A DNA stretch of 64,000 nt from positions 1 to 64,000 of the forward strand of contig JAUNUR010000006.1 in assembly GCA_030538085.1 (NCBI GenBank), in the 5' to 3' direction. The position numbers and the translations under genes were made by a program. Below, piece by piece: positions 29,136 through 38,525 of the stretch. The DNA is from Pseudomonadota bacterium. Its GTDB lineage: Bacteria > Pseudomonadota > Gammaproteobacteria > Burkholderiales > Burkholderiaceae_C. The notes under the pieces were generated by a model, which was not told the DNA's origin, ran no database searches, and worked only from the letters and a program-made list of their open reading frames with translations. Position 1 is the first letter of the stretch, and each line of letters opens with the position of its first letter.

Positions 29136-29422
29136 GCCATTGATTTTAACCAGCGAACGCTGTAGAGCCATCGACAGGGACGGCGGCGCCATGAGCCGCC
29201 GCGCCCGCCAATGAGCACGCGCCACGCGCTGCATGCGCATATTGGCACCCCACGTCATCACGGGCTTTCGCCGCAATGACAAAGGTGGGATGGGCCGGGC
29301 TGGAGGAATGGTGGCGCCGCGGAGCTTGGCCCTTGCTCCTGCACGTGCGTGCCGAATACCTCCCACCACGCATGGCAGGCATCCGTGCACCGCGATGAAA
29401 TTTCAGGCGCTTCTTTTTCGGA
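29136..29422. other. Intergenic stretch without a gene
   Basis: This stretch lies between ndk and the desaturase. It contains half of a REP-like motif ('ctttcgccgcaatgac' near 29266-29281). No conserved coding frame or RNA gene is recognised. Confidence 0.5.
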
Positions 29423-30661
29423 TCAACCGCTCGCCACCCGAACGGCGCGCAGCTTCAGCGAGAAGTCGCGCAGCGCGGCGATGCCGCTTTCCTCGGCGCG
29501 GTGGCACCAGGCCTGCAGGTCGGCCACCAACTGCTCGCGCGTGCGGCCAGTGTTCAGCCACAGCTGGCGCAGCTCTTCGCGCATGGTGACCATCTTGTCG
29601 AGCGCCGGGTAGGCGGCGCGCGCCTCGGCCAGTTGCGGCACGGCGGCGGCGGGCACCTTGTCGGCGTCGCGGTGCAGCCAGCGGCGGGCCGAGCGCAGCG
29701 CGCCCGTGGGCTCGCCAGCGCTGGCGGTCTGCTGGCGGAACACAGCGCGCATCTGGCGCGCGTAGCTGGCCATCACCTCGTAGCGGTGGGCGATCAGCGC
29801 TTCCAGCGTCTGGTCGTCGGCCACGGGGCGCACGGCGCCGTACGACAGGCGCGGCGGCGTCTTCTTCGGCGCGGCCAGGCCCAGCTTGCCGAGGATGCTG
29901 ATGTAGACCCAGCCGATGTCGAACTCGTAGGGCTTGACCGAGAACTTGGCCGACGTGGGATAGGTGTGGTGGTTGTTGTGCAGCTCTTCGCCACCGATCA
30001 CGATGCCCCAGGGGATGAGGTTGGTGCTGGCGTCGTGCGCCTCGAAGTTGCGGTAACCCCAGAAATGGCCCACGCCGTTGACCACGCCCGCGGCCCAGAA
30101 CGGGATCCACGCCATCTGCATGGCCCACAGCGCCGCGCCCAGCGCGCCGAACAGCACCAGGTCAATGACCAGCATCAGCACGATGCCCAGCACCGAATAG
30201 CGGCTGTAGAGCTTGCGCTCGATCCAGTCATCGGGCGTGCCGTGGCCGTAGCGGCGCATGGTTTCCTCGTTCTTCGCTTCGGCGCGGTACAGCTCGGCGC
30301 CCTGCCACAGCACCTTGCGCAGGCCGTACACCTGCGGGCTGTGCGGATCCTCGGCCTGCTCGCACTTGGCGTGGTGCTTGCGGTGGATGGCCGTCCACTG
30401 CTTGGTGGTCATGCCGGTGGTCAGCCACAGCCAGAAGCGGAAGAAGTGCTGCACGGCGGGGTGCAGATCGAGCGCGCGGTGCGCCGAATGGCGGTGCAGG
30501 TACAGCGTGACGCTGACGATGGTGATGTGCGTCAGCACCAGGCCGGTCAGCAGCACCTGCCACCAGGCCAGGCCCAGCAGGCCGTGGGCGAGCCAGTGCG
30601 CGGCGGCGCCAAGCACCGGGGAATCAAGCAGCGAAGCGTTCAAGAGGAGTCTTTCAGTCAA
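29423..30661 (-). CDS. Acyl-CoA/fatty acid desaturase (membrane)
   Basis: This 412-residue protein has the three His boxes of delta-9-type desaturases: HRHSAH at 56-61, HRKHH at 93-97 and HNNHH about residue 230, with hydrophobic segments between them. It introduces a double bond into acyl chains using a di-iron centre. A long soluble C-terminal region (about 130 residues, Arg/Ala-rich) follows. The start is uncertain: TTG 30661, or TTG 30643 giving MNASLLDSPV. Confidence 0.88.
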   Translation of the reverse strand: MTERLLLNASLLDSPVLGAAAHWLAHGLLGLAWWQVLLTGLVLTHITIVSVTLYLHRHSAHRALDLHPAVQHFFRFWLWLTTGMTTKQWTAIHRKHHAKCEQAEDPHSPQVYGLRKVLWQGAELYRAEAKNEETMRRYGHGTPDDWIERKLYSRYSVLGIVLMLVIDLVLFGALGAALWAMQMAWIPFWAAGVVNGVGHFWGYRNFEAHDASTNLIPWGIVIGGEELHNNHHTYPTSAKFSVKPYEFDIGWVYISILGKLGLAAPKKTPPRLSYGAVRPVADDQTLEALIAHRYEVMASYARQMRAVFRQQTASAGEPTGALRSARRWLHRDADKVPAAAVPQLAEARAAYPALDKMVTMREELRQLWLNTGRTREQLVADLQAWCHRAEESGIAALRDFSLKLRAVRVASG

Positions 30662-30841
30662 GCGGGTTGACGCACTGGCCGGTGATGCGATCAGTGCGTG
30701 CCGGGGTTCGACCCCGTCTTTTTGATTGTAGGAACGCCCCAGCGCCGCTACCGGCCAACCGTGTGTGCCCCCGGGCCAGCGGGCTGACTTATGTCCGCTA
30801 TTGGCCGGTTTGTAGCGTGGCGCTCACGCCGCGCTTGCCCT

Positions 30842-30869
30842 CGTCATGGCGGCTTTCGCGGCCATGACG
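30842..30869. repeat. REP-like palindrome
   Basis: 'cgtcatggc' and its complement 'gccatgacg' flank a short centre (ggctttcgcg). The block lies 3' of the rsmB-like gene, within the roughly 225-bp gap to the desaturase. Confidence 0.55.
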
Positions 30870-30887
30870 GAAAAGAAAGGGATGGCC

Positions 30888-32165
30888 CTAACCAGACCGC
30901 TGCCACGCGGCGGCGAAGAAGCCGTCGGTGCCGTGCCGGTGCGGCCACAGACGCAGAAACTGGCCCGGCTGCGCGGCATCGGTGGTGCACAGCGCGGCGG
31001 CATCGGACACCTTCAGCCCGCCCAGCAGTTCGGCCACTTTCAGTGGCGCGAAGTCGGCATGTTCAGCGCCAAAGGCCGCGGCCACGCCCTCGTTCTCGTC
31101 CGGCAGCACGCTGCAGGTGGCGTACACCAGCCGCCCGCCGGGTTTCACCAGCCGCGCGGCGCGGCTCAGAATGGCGAGTTGCTTGGCCGTCAGCTCGGCC
31201 AGGTTCTTCGGCTGCTGGCGCCATTTCAGGTCGGGGTTGCGGCGCAGCGTGCCCAGGCCCGAGCACGGCGCATCGACCAGCACGCGGTCGAACTTGCCGC
31301 GCATGCGCTTGATGCGCTCATCGCGCTCGGGCGAGATCGCCATGGGGTGCACGTTGCTCAAGCCGCTGCGCGCCAGCCGCGGCTTGAGCGCATCCAGCCG
31401 ATGCGCCGACACGTCGAAGGCGTACAGGCGCCCGGTGTTGCGCATGCTGGCGCCAATCGCCAGCGTCTTGCCGCCGGCGCCGGCGCAGAAGTCGGCCACC
31501 ATCTCGCCACGCCGCGCGTCCAGCAGCAGCGCCAGCAGTTGCGAGCCTTCGTCCTGCACCTCGACGGCGCCGCGCGTGAAAGCGTCCAGCTTTTGCAGCG
31601 CCGGCTTGCCCGCGATGCGCAGGCCCCAGGGCGAATACGGGGTTTCTATTGATTTGATAGCTGCCTGCGCAAGCTCGGCCCGCGCGGAGGCGCGCTTTTC
31701 CTTCAAGGTGTTGACGCGCAGATCAAGCGGCGCGGGCTCCAGCAGCGCGGCGGCCAGCGCATCGAACTCCTCCCCCACTTGCTCACGCAGTGGCGCCACC
31801 AGCCAGCCAGGCAGGTTGTGGCGGTATTCGGGCGCCAGCTCGGCTGGCGGCACGCTGTCGCAGGCGTCGAGCCAGGCCTTCTCCGGCTCGCTCAGCGCCT
31901 GCTTGAGAAAGTCGCGCGGCGCGTGAAAGCCCAGGATGGCCAGCCGCCGCTCGCGCGCGCCTGTTCCTGAACGCGCCAGGTGCTCGTACAGCGGCTTGCG
32001 GCGCAGCACGGCGTAGGCCGTTTCGGCCAGCGTGGCGCGTTCGCGCGGCCCCAGCGCGCGGTGTTCACGGAAGAAGCGCGACACCACCGCATCGGCCGGA
32101 TGGTCGAGCAGCAAAACGCGCCGCGCCAGTTCGGTCGCGACGTCGAGCAGGGCTTTGGGATGCAT
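30888..32165 (-). CDS. RsmB/NOP2-family RNA m5C methyltransferase
   Basis: This 425-residue protein has an N-terminal NusB-like helical part and a SAM-dependent RNA m5C methyltransferase domain: VADFCAGAGGKTLAI, VDAPCSGLGTLRRNPDLKWR and LVYATCSVLPDENE (the two catalytic Cys motifs). It probably methylates 16S rRNA. Residues about 163-178 (ARAELAQAAIKSIETP) are encoded by a copy of the short intergenic element, which lengthens a loop before the catalytic core without breaking the frame. Confidence 0.9.
   Translation of the reverse strand: MHPKALLDVATELARRVLLLDHPADAVVSRFFREHRALGPRERATLAETAYAVLRRKPLYEHLARSGTGARERRLAILGFHAPRDFLKQALSEPEKAWLDACDSVPPAELAPEYRHNLPGWLVAPLREQVGEEFDALAAALLEPAPLDLRVNTLKEKRASARAELAQAAIKSIETPYSPWGLRIAGKPALQKLDAFTRGAVEVQDEGSQLLALLLDARRGEMVADFCAGAGGKTLAIGASMRNTGRLYAFDVSAHRLDALKPRLARSGLSNVHPMAISPERDERIKRMRGKFDRVLVDAPCSGLGTLRRNPDLKWRQQPKNLAELTAKQLAILSRAARLVKPGGRLVYATCSVLPDENEGVAAAFGAEHADFAPLKVAELLGGLKVSDAAALCTTDAAQPGQFLRLWPHRHGTDGFFAAAWQRSG
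31645..31685 (+). repeat. Comamonad short element embedded in the rsmB-like gene (copy 4)
   Basis: 'tttgatagctgcctgcgcaa' and nearby bases keep the core of the element. Read in the gene's frame they encode roughly ELAQAAIKSIET. This is the only copy inside a coding region. Confidence 0.6.
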
Positions 32166-32287
32166 GGCGGAATTGTCGCATCACCACGCAGCGCGGCATG
32201 ACCACGAAGTCCATGAACTTGAACCCAACCCCCACCCAGAAAGCGCCCAAAGCTATATTTTGTATAGCATCCAGACAAGCCACCCAC

Positions 32288-32412
32288 TCATGCGGATTCG
32301 CTTTCAAGACGGCAAATGACTTTTTTGTCATTGAAGCGCAGCGAAGTCATTTGTCATGCGGCGCCAGCCGCGGTCATTTGCGCGGTCATTGAGCATCGCC
32401 TTGCACGCAAGA
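32288..32412 (-). repeat. ~120-bp repeat, inverted partner of 12181-12302
   Basis: The order 'attcgctttcaagacggcaa ... gaagcgcagcgaagtcattt ... gcgccagccgcggtcatttg' is the complement of the copy after purA. It lies between the rsmB-like start (32165) and the 3' end of the M48 gene (32418). Confidence 0.75.
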
Positions 32413-32417
32413 CAGCC

Positions 32418-34274
32418 TCAAACCATGGCCGGATACACCGGCTCGAAGCAGTGCCGCTGAATGTCCTCAGGCGTGGGATCGTGCCCCGCCCACAGCACCA
32501 GCACCGGGCCGGGCAGATCAAGCTGCTGCTCCAGATAGCGGCACATCTCGAACCGTGTTTCGTCGTCGTGGCCCGGCAGATCGACCAGCAGCAGGTAGGC
32601 GCGGCGCCAGGAAAATTCCTTCAACGTCTTGCGCACCAGCCACGCCGTCTCGACATGGCCAAAGCGGGCCAGTTCGGCACGCAGCTCGCCCAATTCGAAC
32701 TCGCTCAGGTCGTGCCGGCCAATGCCTTGCAGGTGCGGCGGCTCGGCCAGTTCCTGCCAGGCGCGCTCTTCCGCCTGCTCGGCCTGTTTCAGACGTTCAC
32801 GCCAGCGCTTGAGGGCGGCCTGGTCATCCTGGCCGGCGGCAACGGTGCGCTCCAGCACCGCCACGGCCTGGCGCGCGGCCCACCAGCGGTGCGCGGCGCT
32901 TTGCTCGTGCAACTGCTCGATCCAGTGCATGCGGCGGGCGTCGCCCTCGGGCACCACGGCAATCAACCCCCGCAGCGCGCCCGGATGGCCCGGGGTGTGC
33001 GCCAAGGCACGCTCGAACAGGTGCGCGGCGGCTCCGTCCGGCTCCAGGCGGCGCGTCAGCTCGCCCATCTCGGTCCATTGCGCCGCGTTGGCGCTGCCCG
33101 CGCTGGCCTGCAGTTGCGCCAGGCGCTGACGCACGCGCCCCAGGTACGCATGGTGCTGCTTCCAGGCCGTGGCGTTGGCCTTGCACCAATAGGCGTCGAA
33201 CAGGGCCACCCATTTGCGCCGGTCGGCCAGCATGGCGGTGGCGGGCTTGGCTGACCCGGTGGGCACGGTCCTGGGCGCGTCCAGCGCCTCCAGCCGGTCA
33301 CGCAAGCCGGGGTGGGTGTCGTCCACGGCCGGCAGCGCCTTCAGCTCGGCGCGCAGTGCCCGCTCGGCGAAATCGGCCTCCACCGGCTGGGCCAGCATTT
33401 GCCGCATGGCGCCGAACGGACCCACGGGCAGCGGCTGCGCCGCGGCCAGGCGCCAATGGCCGGGCCAGAATTCGTCATTCAACCAGCTCGCCTTGATGGC
33501 GCCCTCGGCCAGGCTGGCGCCCGCCACGTCGGCGCCGACGATGCGGGCCGACACGCGGTCGGCCTCGTATTCGTCCTGGCGCGCCAGCGCGAACGTCTTG
33601 GCCGAAAAGCGTGGGAAGTACCAATTGAGGAAAGCGTTGGTGAGCCAACTGACGCCACTGGCGTCGCTGCGCAGCCCCTCGTACAGCTTGGCCCACGAAA
33701 TGCGGCTGCGGTAGATCCAGGCGGCGAAGCGGCCGTGGTCGCCGCGCAGGTGGCCGTATTCGTGCGCCAGCACGGCGGCGAAGCGCCGGGTGTCGAGCGC
33801 CATCATCAGCGGCAGGCCCACCGTGAGCGTGTTGACCGCGCCGCCGAACAGCCCGAAGCGCGGGTACTGCCGGATGCTGGCGTTGTATTCGTCGTCGATC
33901 AGCACGCGGTGGATGGGCGGGCCCTTGATTTTGGCGCGGATGCGCTCCAGCAAATCGAACAGCGCGGGCGCGTCGGCGCGTTGCAGCTCGTGGCCCGTGG
34001 GCGGCTCCAGGCGCAGCCACAGGGCACGCACGCTGGTCACCAGCAGGCCGCCCGCGCCCAGCAGCGCCCACACGTAGCTGCCGCGAAAGCGGCCACCGTC
34101 CCACAGGCTGTGGCCAATGCTGCCCAGGATCAGCAGCGCCAGCAGCAGGCAGCCAATGACCCACGCATAGCCCAACGCCGCGAACAGGCCCACGCTGCGG
34201 CGATAGCGCTCGCTGTCTTCCTGGCTGGCCTGCTCCGACAGGCGCAGCAGGTGCATGAATTCGGCCCGCTCCAT
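32418..34274 (-). CDS. M48 family membrane metallopeptidase
   Basis: This 618-residue protein has two hydrophobic helices near residues 29-50 and 68-85, then an M48 peptidase domain with the zinc site H171-EYGH-175 and a likely third ligand in RQDEYEADRVSARIVG. The C-terminal ~300 residues are helical with TPR-like repeats (HLFERALAHTPGHPGALRGLIAV) and are not part of standard HtpX. M48 proteases cut membrane or misfolded envelope proteins. No partner is evident. It is followed by a 127-bp gap to purN, with unknown regulation. Confidence 0.88.
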   Translation of the reverse strand: MERAEFMHLLRLSEQASQEDSERYRRSVGLFAALGYAWVIGCLLLALLILGSIGHSLWDGGRFRGSYVWALLGAGGLLVTSVRALWLRLEPPTGHELQRADAPALFDLLERIRAKIKGPPIHRVLIDDEYNASIRQYPRFGLFGGAVNTLTVGLPLMMALDTRRFAAVLAHEYGHLRGDHGRFAAWIYRSRISWAKLYEGLRSDASGVSWLTNAFLNWYFPRFSAKTFALARQDEYEADRVSARIVGADVAGASLAEGAIKASWLNDEFWPGHWRLAAAQPLPVGPFGAMRQMLAQPVEADFAERALRAELKALPAVDDTHPGLRDRLEALDAPRTVPTGSAKPATAMLADRRKWVALFDAYWCKANATAWKQHHAYLGRVRQRLAQLQASAGSANAAQWTEMGELTRRLEPDGAAAHLFERALAHTPGHPGALRGLIAVVPEGDARRMHWIEQLHEQSAAHRWWAARQAVAVLERTVAAGQDDQAALKRWRERLKQAEQAEERAWQELAEPPHLQGIGRHDLSEFELGELRAELARFGHVETAWLVRKTLKEFSWRRAYLLLVDLPGHDDETRFEMCRYLEQQLDLPGPVLVLWAGHDPTPEDIQRHCFEPVYPAMV

Positions 34275-34401
34275 GGGTGCCCCTCCTTTGGGTGCCCTCT
34301 TTTGGGCGCGTGACTGGTATGTGACTCGTATTAGAACGAAACGCCACCTGGGACGACAAGCACCTTGTCGCGCCCGGCCAACTCCGGCGCTGGCGGCCCA
34401 A

Positions 34402-34983
34402 CTATGGAATCGACAGCAAACCCGCCACGGCGCGCGGGTAGATGATGTGCTCCTGCGTCAGCACGCGCGCGGCCAGCGTATCGGCCGTGTCGCCCGGCAG
34501 CACCGGCACCGCCGCCTGCGCCAGGATGTGGCCGTGGTCCAGCTCGGCCGTCACCTGGTGCACCGTGGCGCCGGCCAGCTTGCAGCCTTCGTCGATGGCG
34601 CGCTGGTGCGTGTGCAGGCCAGGGAAAGCCGGCAGCAGGCTGGGATGAATGTTCACCAGCCGCCCCGCGTAATGCGCCACGAAGCCGGGCGTGAGAATGC
34701 GCATGAAACCCGCCAGCACCACCAGTGCCGGGTCGTACCGGTCCACCTCGGTTTGCAGCGCGGCGTCGAAGGCTTCGCGGCTGTCGAAGGCCTTGTGATC
34801 CACCACGCCGGTGGCGATGCCCTGCTCGCGCGCAAAGTCCAGCCCCTTGGCGCCGGGCCGGTTGCTGATGACGGCGGCCACGCGCGCGTTCAGGCGTTCG
34901 CCCCAGCGCTCGCGCGCGGCGGCGCGCACGATGGCGGCCATGTTGGAACCGGTGCCGGAGATGAGGATGACGATGTGCTTCAT
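34402..34983 (-). CDS. purN: Phosphoribosylglycinamide formyltransferase
   Basis: This 193-residue enzyme has the N-terminal GTGSNMAAI loop, the catalytic motif [12 protein letters not shown], and the [13 protein letters not shown] region with the catalytic Asp. It formylates GAR with 10-formyl-THF in purine synthesis. The length is normal. It is divergent from yceH with only 23 bases between starts. Confidence 0.96.
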   Translation of the reverse strand: MKHIVILISGTGSNMAAIVRAAARERWGERLNARVAAVISNRPGAKGLDFAREQGIATGVVDHKAFDSREAFDAALQTEVDRYDPALVVLAGFMRILTPGFVAHYAGRLVNIHPSLLPAFPGLHTHQRAIDEGCKLAGATVHQVTAELDHGHILAQAAVPVLPGDTADTLAARVLTQEHIIYPRAVAGLLSIP

Positions 34984-35006
34984 GGCGGCGCGATTATCCT
35001 TGGCGC

Positions 35007-35708
35007 ATGAGTTTGCGCCCCCTCACCCCCACCGAAGCGCGCGTGCTCGGCACCTTGATGGAAAAAGCCCGCACGGTGCCCGACACATACCCGCTGTCGC
35101 TCAACCTGGTCGTCACCGGCTGCAACCAGAAGACCAGCCGCGAGCCGGTGATGGCTATCTCCGACGCCGAGGCGCAGGAGGCGCTGGACGACTTGAAGAC
35201 ACTCAGCCTGGTGATCGAATCGCACGGCAGCCGGGTGGCCCGGTACGAGCACAACTTCCAGCGCGTCTACGGCGTGCCCGACCAGTCCGCCGCGCTGCTG
35301 GGCCTGCTGATGCTGCGCGGCCCGCAGACGGCGGCCGAGCTGCGCATCAACGCCGAGCGCTGGCACCGCTTTGCCGACATTTCGTCGGTCGAGGGCTTTC
35401 TGCACGAACTGGCCGAGCGGCCTGACGACAAGGGCGGCCCGCTGGTGGTGCACCTGCCGCGTGCGCCGGGCGAGCGCGAAGCGCGCTGGGCGCACCTGCT
35501 GTGCGGCCCTGTCGAGATGGCGATTGCTCCTGATTCAGCAGCCACCCGCGCGCAACCGGCAAGCGACGCAAGCCAAAACGACCGCATCACCGCGCTGGAG
35601 GCCCAAGTGGCCGCGCTGCGCGCTGCGTTGGAACGCCTGTGCGCGGAACTGGGCATCGTGTCTCTCGCCGGACGCGAAAACGACGAGGCCCGTGCTAAAA
35701 ACAGCTAA
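35007..35708 (+). CDS. YceH (DUF480) family protein
   Basis: This 233-residue protein has the DUF480 pattern: [43 protein letters not shown], tandem winged-helix domains, and RYEHNF and [17 protein letters not shown]-terminal coiled coil ([22 protein letters not shown]) follows. The family's function is unknown; the double winged helix suggests nucleic-acid binding. It precedes the acyl-CoA dehydrogenase pair by 19 bases. Confidence 0.9.
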   Translation: MSLRPLTPTEARVLGTLMEKARTVPDTYPLSLNLVVTGCNQKTSREPVMAISDAEAQEALDDLKTLSLVIESHGSRVARYEHNFQRVYGVPDQSAALLGLLMLRGPQTAAELRINAERWHRFADISSVEGFLHELAERPDDKGGPLVVHLPRAPGEREARWAHLLCGPVEMAIAPDSAATRAQPASDASQNDRITALEAQVAALRAALERLCAELGIVSLAGRENDEARAKNS

Positions 35709-35727
35709 CTGACAAGGAGATGGTCTG

Positions 35728-36936
35728 ATGGATCTGGCATTCACCGCCGAAGAACTGGAATTCCGCGACGAGATTCGCGCCTGGGTCAAGGAAAACCTGC
35801 CCAAGGAAATCTCCGAGAAAGTGCACAAGGCACAGCGCCTGACGCGCGACGACCAGCAGCGCTGGGCGCGCATTCTGGGCAAGAAGGGCTGGCTGGGCTA
35901 CGGCTGGCCCACGCAGTTCGGCGGCCCGGGCTGGACGGCGGTGCAAAAGCACCTGTTCGAGGAAGAGTGCGCCATGGCCGGCGCGCCGCGCATCGTGCCC
36001 TTTGGCCCCGTCATGGTGGCGCCGGTCATCATGGCCTACGGCAACCAGTCGCAACAAGAGCGCTTTTTGCCCGGCATCGCCAGCGGCGAGGTGTGGTGGA
36101 GCCAGGGCTACAGCGAACCGGGCGCGGGCTCCGACCTGGCCTCGGTGCGTACCAAGGCCGAGCGCGTTGGTGACAAGTACATCGTCAACGGCCAGAAGAC
36201 CTGGACCACGCTGGGCCAGCATGGCGAGTGGATGTTCAACCTGGTGCGCACCAGCAACGAGGGCAAGCCGCAGACCGGCATCTCCTTCCTGCTGATCGAC
36301 ATGAAATCACCCGGCGTCAGCGTGCGGCCCATCAAGCTGCTCGACGGCGAGTGCGAAGTGAACGACGTGTTCTTCGACAACGTCGAGGTACCGGCCGAAA
36401 ACCTGATCGGCGAGGAGAACAAGGGCTGGACCTACGCCAAGCACCTGCTCTCCCACGAGCGCACCAACATCGCCGACGTGAACCGCGCCAAGCGCGAGCT
36501 GGAGCGCTTGAAGCGCATCGCCAAGACCGAGGGCGTGTACGACGACCTGCGCTTCCGCGACCAGATCGCGCTGCTGGAGGTGGACATCGTGGCGCTGGAG
36601 ATGCTGGTGCTGCGCGTGCTCTCCGCCGAAAAGTCGGGCCGCAACGCGCTGGACATCGCGGGCCTCTTGAAGATCAAGGGCAGCGAGATCCAGCAGCGCT
36701 ACACCGAACTGATGATGCTGGCCGCCGGCCCCTACAGCCTGCCCTACATCTTCGAGGCCATGGACGCTGGCTGGCAGGGCGACCAGGCCGCCGCGGCCGG
36801 ATTGCAGGGCTTTCCGGGCGGCGACGTGGCCAACGCCACGCTGGCGCCCAGCTACTTCAACTACCGCAAGACGACGATTTACGGCGGCAGCAACGAAGTG
36901 CAACGCAACATCGTTGCGCAAACCGTTCTCGGCTGA
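35728..36936 (+). CDS. Acyl-CoA dehydrogenase, large-subunit type
   Basis: This 402-residue flavoprotein starts MDLAFTAEELEFRDEIRAWV and carries the FAD/acyl-CoA motifs WWSQGYSEPGAGSDLASV and IYGGSNEVQRNI. The sequence and its pairing with the next gene are like the pimeloyl-CoA dehydrogenase large/small type (PimC/PimD). It has a ribosome site AAGGAG near 35714. It probably acts as a heteromer on dicarboxylic or branched acyl-CoA substrates. Confidence 0.9.
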   Translation: MDLAFTAEELEFRDEIRAWVKENLPKEISEKVHKAQRLTRDDQQRWARILGKKGWLGYGWPTQFGGPGWTAVQKHLFEEECAMAGAPRIVPFGPVMVAPVIMAYGNQSQQERFLPGIASGEVWWSQGYSEPGAGSDLASVRTKAERVGDKYIVNGQKTWTTLGQHGEWMFNLVRTSNEGKPQTGISFLLIDMKSPGVSVRPIKLLDGECEVNDVFFDNVEVPAENLIGEENKGWTYAKHLLSHERTNIADVNRAKRELERLKRIAKTEGVYDDLRFRDQIALLEVDIVALEMLVLRVLSAEKSGRNALDIAGLLKIKGSEIQQRYTELMMLAAGPYSLPYIFEAMDAGWQGDQAAAAGLQGFPGGDVANATLAPSYFNYRKTTIYGGSNEVQRNIVAQTVLG

Positions 36937-36945
36937 GCTTCTCCT

Positions 36946-37002
36946 TGTGGGAGCGGCCTTGGCCGCGATCAGCGCAGCATCGCGGCCAAGGCCTCTCCCA
37001 CA
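36946..37002. repeat. REP-like inverted repeat (TGTGGGAGCGG type), copy 1
   Basis: 'tgtgggagcggccttggccg' faces 'cgcggccaaggc-ctcccaca' around a short loop. It lies between the two dehydrogenase genes. The same type is at 63582-63657. It resembles REP sequences common in Pseudomonas. Confidence 0.8.
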
Positions 37003-37022
37003 CCGACCAAAGGATCAAGAAA

Positions 37023-38138
37023 ATGGACTTCGATTTCTCAGACGACCAGCAAGCCCTGCGCGACGCCGTCGCCAAGTGGGTTGAAAAAAGCTATGACTTC
37101 GAGCGCCGCCAGAAGACGGTGGCCGCCGGCGGCTTCGACCGCAACACCTACAACGAACTGGCCGAGCTGGGCCTGACGGGCATCTACGTCGACGAAGACC
37201 ACGGCGGCCTGGGGCTGGGCCCGGTCGAGGCCATGGTGGTGATGGAAGAACTGGGCCGCGGCATCGTCTGCGAGCCGCTGGCGCAGGCCTTCATCACCAG
37301 CGCAGTGATCCAGGCCTATGGCGGTGATGACGTCAAATCCGTCTGGCTACCCAAGATCGCCAGCGGCGAGGCCTTGGTGGTGCTGGCGCAGCAGGAGCGC
37401 AAGGCACGCTACAGGCTCGACGTGTGCGAAGCCACTGCAGCCAAGAGCGGCGATGGCTACACCGTCACCGGCCTGAAGAACATCGTGCCCGCGGGCGACC
37501 AGGCCGACGCCTTCGTGGTGCCCGCGCAGTTGGGCGGCAAGCTGGCCCTGTTCCTCATCGAGCGCGCGGCCAGCGGCGTCGGCACGCGCGGCTACCTCAC
37601 GCAAGACGAGGCGCGCGCCGCCGACGTCAAGCTCGACAACGCCCCCGCCACGCTGATCACCGCCAACGGCCTGACGGCGCTGACGCACGCGGTCGACATC
37701 GGCATTGCCTGCCTGTGCGCCGAAGGCGTGGGCGCGATGGAGCAGACGTTGAAGCTGACCGTGGAGTACATGAACCAGCGCAAGCAGTTCGGCGTCGTCA
37801 TCGCCAGCTTCCAGGCGCTGCGCCACCGCGTGGCCGACATGAAGATGCAGCTGGAGCTGGCGCGCAGCATGAGCTACTACGCCACCCTGAAGCTGAACGC
37901 CCCCGAGGCCGAACGCCGCCAGGCGCTGTCGCGCGCCAAGGTGCAACTGGGCCAGGCGCTGCGCTACGTCGGCCAGCAGTCGGTGCAGTTGCACGGCGGC
38001 ATTGGCGTGACCGACGAGTACGCCGGCAGCCACTACTTCAAGAAACTGACGCAGATGGAAATGACCTACGGCGACACGCTGCACCACCTGGGTGAGGTCA
38101 GCAGCCGTATGACGGAGACCGCGGGCGTTTTTGCCTGA
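37023..38138 (+). CDS. Acyl-CoA dehydrogenase, small-subunit type
   Basis: This protein of about 371 residues starts MDFDFSDDQQALRDAV and follows the ACAD fold: VDEDHGGLGLGPVEAMVVMEELGRG, MNQRKQFGVVIASFQALRHRVADM and LHGGIGVTDEYAGSHYFKKL. The second motif differs from the large subunit, as in heteromeric ACADs where only one subunit is catalytic. Which subunit keeps the base needs alignment. The REP in the gap of about 86 bases may affect mRNA stability. Confidence 0.88.
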   Translation: MDFDFSDDQQALRDAVAKWVEKSYDFERRQKTVAAGGFDRNTYNELAELGLTGIYVDEDHGGLGLGPVEAMVVMEELGRGIVCEPLAQAFITSAVIQAYGGDDVKSVWLPKIASGEALVVLAQQERKARYRLDVCEATAAKSGDGYTVTGLKNIVPAGDQADAFVVPAQLGGKLALFLIERAASGVGTRGYLTQDEARAADVKLDNAPATLITANGLTALTHAVDIGIACLCAEGVGAMEQTLKLTVEYMNQRKQFGVVIASFQALRHRVADMKMQLELARSMSYYATLKLNAPEAERRQALSRAKVQLGQALRYVGQQSVQLHGGIGVTDEYAGSHYFKKLTQMEMTYGDTLHHLGEVSSRMTETAGVFA

Positions 38139-38245
38139 GAGCCCGTTCAACCTATTGATCCGGAACGGTGAAGTCTGAACTTCCTACGGGCATGCTCCCT
38201 CGGGGGGATGTCAAAAAGTGAAAACTTCATAGGGCCGGATCAATA
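38139..38245. repeat. Inverted-repeat block after the dehydrogenase pair
   Basis: 'attgatccgg' (38154-38163) and 'ccggatcaat' (38236-38245) are complementary, with 'gtgaagt' and 'acttca' just inside. This suggests a ~90-base imperfect palindrome. Confidence 0.5.
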
Positions 38246-38246
38246 T

Positions 38247-38525
38247 TGATATTTTCAATAATCACGACAGCGCGGGCCATCAGCCCCCTCCCATCCCCTC
38301 GTCATTGCGGCGAAGGCCGCAATCCATAGAGCGTCACCTTGACACGGCGTTGACCTGCGGACACCGTGTGGATTGCGGCCTTCGCCGCAATGACGGGATG
38401 AGGTGAAGGCATTCCATAGGCTTGTCCTGAATTACGAAACTCTCTCAAGAAAACGTTTTGTAAGTCATTGATTTTCTTCAGGCACACCAGCCCTGCTGGC
38501 GGGGTTGGGTTGCTCAATAGGCTCA
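38247..38525. repeat. Dispersed repeat, copy B (longest)
   Basis: 38247-38446 matches 11383-11582; 38391-38525 matches 1-143. The copy thus joins both parts. It carries the same 20-base inner palindrome. Confidence 0.78.
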
